NCBI GenBank assembly: GCA_028023455.1
Contig: JAQFVV010012489.1
Location: 2,605,881 to 2,669,880 of the forward strand
Length of the DNA: 64,000 bases
Source of the DNA: Epiperipatus broadwayi
Taxonomy: Eukaryota; Onychophora; Udeonychophora; Euonychophora; Peripatidae
Reading direction: 5' to 3'
Shown here: piece after piece, positions 60,138 to 64,000 of the stretch
How positions within the stretch are numbered: the stretch's first letter is position 1
Layout: each line of letters begins with the position of its first letter
Made by a program: the position numbers and the translations under genes
Notes under the pieces: generated by a model
Told to the model about the DNA's origin: nothing
What the model saw: the letters and a program-made list of their open reading frames with translations, nothing else
Databases searched by the model: none

Positions 60138-61228
60138 TTCAAATGTATTTATCAAATGCATAGAATACAGTAATTAAATAGAAAGAATTTTACCTATTCA
60201 CATATGTGACATAATAATTAATATAAAGCTCAATGATGCTGTGTTGAATGGAGAAAACTTTCATATCTAAACACAAGATAAAGACTTTATAAAAATAAGA
60301 GAGGCTGTCTTATCATTAACCCAAATTCTGATTTATACAGACCAATCTCCATGGGTTTGATAGTTTCCTTGTACTCAACACAGCTCAGATTGGCCTATAT
60401 AAATCAGAATTTAGATTAAAGATAAGACAACTACTCTTATCTTTATAAAGTCTCTATCTTGGGTTTAGTTTGAGAGTTTCCATGTACTCAACGCAGCATC
60501 ATTCAGCTTATATAAATTATTATGGCACATATGTGAAAAGGGGAAATCCTTTCTAATTAATTACATATATACTATGCACTTGATAAATAAATTTGAGCAT
60601 TACATAGGTGTCTACTAATTCTTAAAATTGACTTGTAGTAAATCAAATGATTTTGCATATGTTAATATATGAAAGAGAGTAATGAACAGATAACATTTTC
60701 ACTCTTTCAAATCAGGACACTTCAGATTGGCCTACATAAATCTGAATTTAGGTTAAAGATAAGACTATTATCTTTGTAAAGGCTAACTGCTGCTTTTATC
60801 TTTATAAAGTTTATTTCTTCTGTTTGGGTTTGAGAGTTTTCATGCACCCATACAGCATCATTGAGCTTATATGAATTATTACACACATATGTGAAAAAGT
60901 GAAATCCTTTCAAATTAATTACATCCATCCTATGCACTTGATAAATACATTTGATCATTACATAGTTTCTACTATTTTTTAAAATTGACTCATAGTAAAT
61001 CAATAAATTTTGTGTATGTTAATATATAAAAGAAAGTAATGGATGTGAAAGTGAAGAGAATAACATCTTTACTCTATCAAACCAAGATGCATCATATTGG
61101 GCTAAATAAATCAGAATTTAGGTTAGAGATAAGATGATCTCTCTTAGCTTTCTAAAGTGTCAATCCTGTGTTTGGGTTTAAGAGTTTCCTTGTATTCAAC
61201 ACAACAATGTTGAGCTTATATAAATTTT
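60138..61228. repeat. Repeat array: one inverted plus three direct units of 337-370 bp
   Basis: Direct units start CAGATTGGCCTATATAAATC at 60386, CAGATTGGCCTACATAAATC at 60723, and a diverged CATATTGGGCTAAATAAATC at 61093. Each continues with AGAATTTAG/GAATTTAGG, AAAGATAAGA, TTTATAAAGT, GGGTTTGAGAGTTT, CAGCATCATT.AGCTTATAT and CACATATGTGAAAA. The segment 60138-60352 is the reverse complement of one unit (ATGTGACATAATAATTAATA, CAATGATGCTGTGTTGAATG, TTATAAAAATAAGAGAGGCT, AATTCTGATTTATACAGACC), so the left half forms a ~450-bp palindrome centred near 60365. The third direct unit is cut off at about 61228. Non-coding; the 60722-61003 minus frame is a by-product. Confidence 0.85.
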
Positions 61229-62960
61229 ATTTAACTATATTTTTTTGTTATATATCAATTACCTTTCAACTAATTCCTTAATTAATAACATAAGTTTTGC
61301 AAAGCACTAATACCTTTCAATCTCAAAAATAATTACAAACAAAATGTTATATTTAGATTTTATTCTTTAAAAAATTAGCTATTTTTTTCTTTTACCTTCT
61401 ATATTTTTGATTTGATATTTCATTTTATATGATATACAGTTATGTAGATAACTGAAATATCAAATTTAACACAATATATACATATATTATTATAAATTAA
61501 GTACATCAATTTATATATATATATACTTATATCATGAACAATCTAATAGGCGTTTCATATTTCTAGTGTTTGACTTTTAGGATTATTGTGAAATCTAAAA
61601 TTTCTGTGGTAAAGTCTACATCACATAAGCTTAAATTTTTCATAAACTCTCGAACAATGAAACCATATATCTTTATTTGATAAATAAATGATATAAATTA
61701 TAATAATTAGTCATGGAAAGAGCATAGTTATCTAGTTAATAATTTTGACAATATAATTAAAAAGCTTGTAAAGTATAATATTTAGATATTAGTAGAAGTT
61801 ATCATAACTGACAGTGGTAGATAAACATTTTGTTTAAATATTCTCTTTTTACATACCCATAAATATACCCAAGATCACCACAAAAGCTCATTCTTTCATT
61901 AATATATATATAAGAAAAGAGACAATAATGTAAAGAGAGAAAAATAAGCCAGTTTTTACTTAAATATTTTATTTATTTATAAAAATAAAAATGATTTATC
62001 TTTTTTTTAAAAAAAAAAAATTGTGCTGAATAAATTTCATTAATACCATAAACTTAAAATATTTTTTGTTTTCTATTTTTCTTCATCTTACAATAAAATT
62101 CATGACAAAAATATTTAAATAAGCTATAAAATATATTCTTGAGGGAAAGAGTTACTTTAAAGATAACCACACAAGATTATTGGTAAAGATATTTTGTTTT
62201 TGTTTTTTTTTCTCCGTCAATTTTTTTTTTAAAAAAAAAAAAAAAAAACGCAAATAATTTTTTGTTCTTTCGAATACAAAATATAATATATATACTTTCA
62301 AAATGACATTATGGCTGTTCAAAGTAATGTAAACACATGCCATACTTTTATTGGTATAGGCCATCATCTGTTTTCTACATATGATAAATTTATATAACAA
62401 TGAGTAAAAGAATATTAAAATAATTCTTATGGATAAATCTTTAATAGATGTTAAAAGAAGTGTTGACATACATTTAATGATGGTAAAATTGTGGAAAGTG
62501 ATTAAGTTGATCTTCATAATTCTCACACAAATATCTGATTGTAGGAATTGGAGTTATCTTAGTAGATTACAAGATTTGCACTTCTAAAATGTTTCCATTA
62601 GTCGCCCATAATGATTTATTTCTCACAAAGCAATGATTGACTAACAATAATCCCATGATGTGGCAGCCCAATAATGGTATGTATTATATATGGAAAGTCT
62701 CCTTTTACTGATTACCAGTTAATGCAATGATTGAGGATTGAGGAACTAAAGATTTCTTAAATCCAAATTCAATTGTGCCACTTCTTGTCTCCAAATATCT
62801 CATGACTTCCCAAACAATGAATGATTTAATTTTATGAGTAATACTGTATAATGCAATGATAGAATGATGGAGTTGAATTAAAATAATCACATCTGATATT
62901 CAAGCATTACATGCCTTTCTGTGTGACTAATCATTAATTTATTATTATTAACAATTTTAA
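61229..62960. other. AT-rich DNA with homopolymer tracts
   Basis: Poly-T/poly-A tracts at 61999-62020 and 62203-62248 and a TA run at 61516-61525. The minus frame of 124 codons at 62152-62526 is the longest open frame in the window, but it crosses the poly-A tract and is Ile/Leu/Phe/Lys-dominated with no domain. A less AT-biased patch at 62700-62890 also gives a minus frame with no recognised domain. Confidence 0.5.
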
Positions 62961-63383
62961 ACCACTAAACATCAAATGGTCATCATTTCTTATGCTTGCT
63001 CATAACTGTTATTAAAACAGATAAAACTCCCCATATAGTAGTGCCACTCAGTACAATCCAGAATAATGAATGGATACCAGAACCTTTGTGCATGCAATTT
63101 CTATCTAGTCCCTAATCATCCAATATTCCCAGATTAGTTTCTAGCTTGTGACTTTCATCAGTGAGGAGCCTTAAATCTGAGAGCACTGCACTTAGATCTT
63201 AGGATGTAATGCAACCTTCCAGCAGCCACTTTTTATCACTACTTAACTATAAAATTGAGTCTAAAATTGAAAACAATAACATTTTCAGTCCAAGATCATT
63301 AGCTTATATAGTCATACATTTTGGTGTCTTTAGTTCTTTAATAACCATAGCCACCACTATCCTACTAGGCAGGATTGGTATTA
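62961..63383 (-). mobile_element. Family A left long arm of a large palindrome
   Basis: From the outer end (ACATCAAATGGTCATCATTT, a mutated terminus) through CTTATGCTTGCTCATAACTG, GTGAGGAGCC, CCTTCCAGCAGCCAC and TAACCATAGCCACCACTATC to GGCAGGATTGGTATTAC. It is the inverse of 63629-64000 and of 22772-23185. Confidence 0.85.
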
Positions 63384-63628
63384 CACCACTAAACATCACA
63401 TGATCACATTTTTTTTTATGCTTTCTCATAACTGCTTTTAAAACAAGCAAACTCTCCATAGTGTAGAGCCACTCAGTGCAAACCAGAGTCATCAAGTTAG
63501 AAACTAGTCTGGGGATAATGGATGAGTAGGCACTATATTCTGCCTTTCACTAAGTGGCACTACTATATGGAAAGTTTTGCCTGTTTTAATAAGTTATGAG
63601 CAAGCATAAGAAATGGTGATCATGTGAT
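63384..63628. mobile_element. Family A central hairpin unit
   Basis: Starts at ATCACATGATCACATTTTTT (63395), then CTTTCTCATAACTGC, and ends with the inverse GAGCAAGCATAAGAAATGGT then GATCATGTGAT (63628). The loop has GTTAGAAACTAGTCTGGGGA, a fragment of the long arm, so this central unit is itself a shortened family A element nested in the larger palindrome. It occupies the same place as 22608-22771. Confidence 0.8.
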
Positions 63629-64000
63629 ATTTAGTAGAATAATACCAATACTGCCTAATATGATAGTGATGGTTATGGTTATTAAAGAACCAATGACACC
63701 AAAATGTATGGATACTGAATTGAGATCAGACCTATATGACTACATAAACTAATGAGCTTTGATTGAAAATATTGTTTTCAATTTTAGACTCATAGTTTTG
63801 TAGTTAAGTAGAGATAAAAGATGGCTGCTGAAAGGGTTGCATTAGATCCTAAGATATAGGTGCAGTACTCTGAGATCCAAAGCTCCACACTTATGAAAGC
63901 CACAAGCTACAAACTAGTCTGGGGATATTGACAAGTAGGCACTAGATAGGGATTTTATGCACAAGACCCCTGGCATAAATTGATTACTTTGGCTTGCACT
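63629..64000 (+). mobile_element. Family A right long arm (cut by the window end)
   Basis: AATACCAATACTGCCTAATA, then GATAGTGATGGTTATGG, GGCTGCTGAAAGGGTTGC, AAACTAGTCTGGGGATATTG and ATTGATTACTTTGGCTTGCA, where the window stops. By comparison with 22772-23185, about 60-120 bp remain outside, including the outer terminus. Confidence 0.85.

Noticed and set aside
62152-62526. 124-codon open frame on the minus strand, longest in the window
   Set aside because: It spans a poly-A/poly-T tract, is dominated by Ile, Leu, Phe and Lys as expected in AT-rich DNA, and has no recognisable domain.

Overview
The window is a gene-poor, very A+T-rich stretch (roughly three quarters A+T by eye) of a metazoan genome. 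I found no bacterial-type gene, no operon, no convincing host exon, no rRNA and no functional tRNA gene. Nearly all recognisable coding signal is decayed transposon protein: RTE-clade LINEs, a mariner transposase and a probable hAT transposase. With tRNA-derived SINEs, foldback/MITE-like elements and long TA and AAT microsatellites, this fits an intergenic or intronic desert of an AT-rich invertebrate. The sequence alone does not fix the taxon; a mollusc, arachnid, flatworm or similar AT-rich animal would all fit.

Layout. 0.4-1 kb: a ~150-bp tandem repeat and a minus-strand SINE. 1.4-3 kb: a less AT-rich, unassigned block. 3.5-3.9 kb: an inverted repeat and a MITE end. 4.8-6.9 kb: a minus-strand LTR-like element (family L). 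7.6-8.6 kb: a family A foldback and a possible LINE remnant. 9.5-12.8 kb: a SINE, three copies of family D, hairpins and a TA array. 12.8-19.9 kb: almost featureless apart from one near-perfect hairpin. 20-20.7 kb: mariner remnant (minus). 22.6-23.2 kb: family A. 26.4-28.9 kb: a minisatellite, a MITE end and a second minus-strand family L copy. 29.9-33.5 kb: hairpins, a sequencing-adapter-like string and a ~1.1-kb TIR element. 34.9-38.9 kb: RTE remnant, a ~200-bp MITE and family A. 39.6-43.5 kb: a tandem duplication and the longest RTE pseudogene. 43.8-44.5 kb: hAT-like remnant. 44.5-52.6 kb: little. 52.6-57.5 kb: foldbacks, an AAT array, a duplicated SINE unit and a plus-strand family L copy. 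58.4-61.2 kb: minus RTE, a TA palindrome and an inverted-plus-tandem 340-370-bp repeat. 63-64 kb: a large palindromic family A element running off the end.

How the parts relate. The elements form a few interlinked families. Family A (ends ATCACATGATCACCATTT) recurs at least seven times, and its copies can be assembled into one model: two ~400-bp inverted arms around a central hairpin. Family L recurs three times with a TGTAACG...CGTTACA palindrome at one end and GGCGCC plus GAGCTAGTG at the other. The RTE copies could have supplied reverse transcriptase for the SINEs, but every RTE reading frame here is broken. I see no active gene. The most practically important observation is a 19-base string at 31669-31687 that matches the end of an Illumina adapter apart from one missing base and may mark an assembly artefact.
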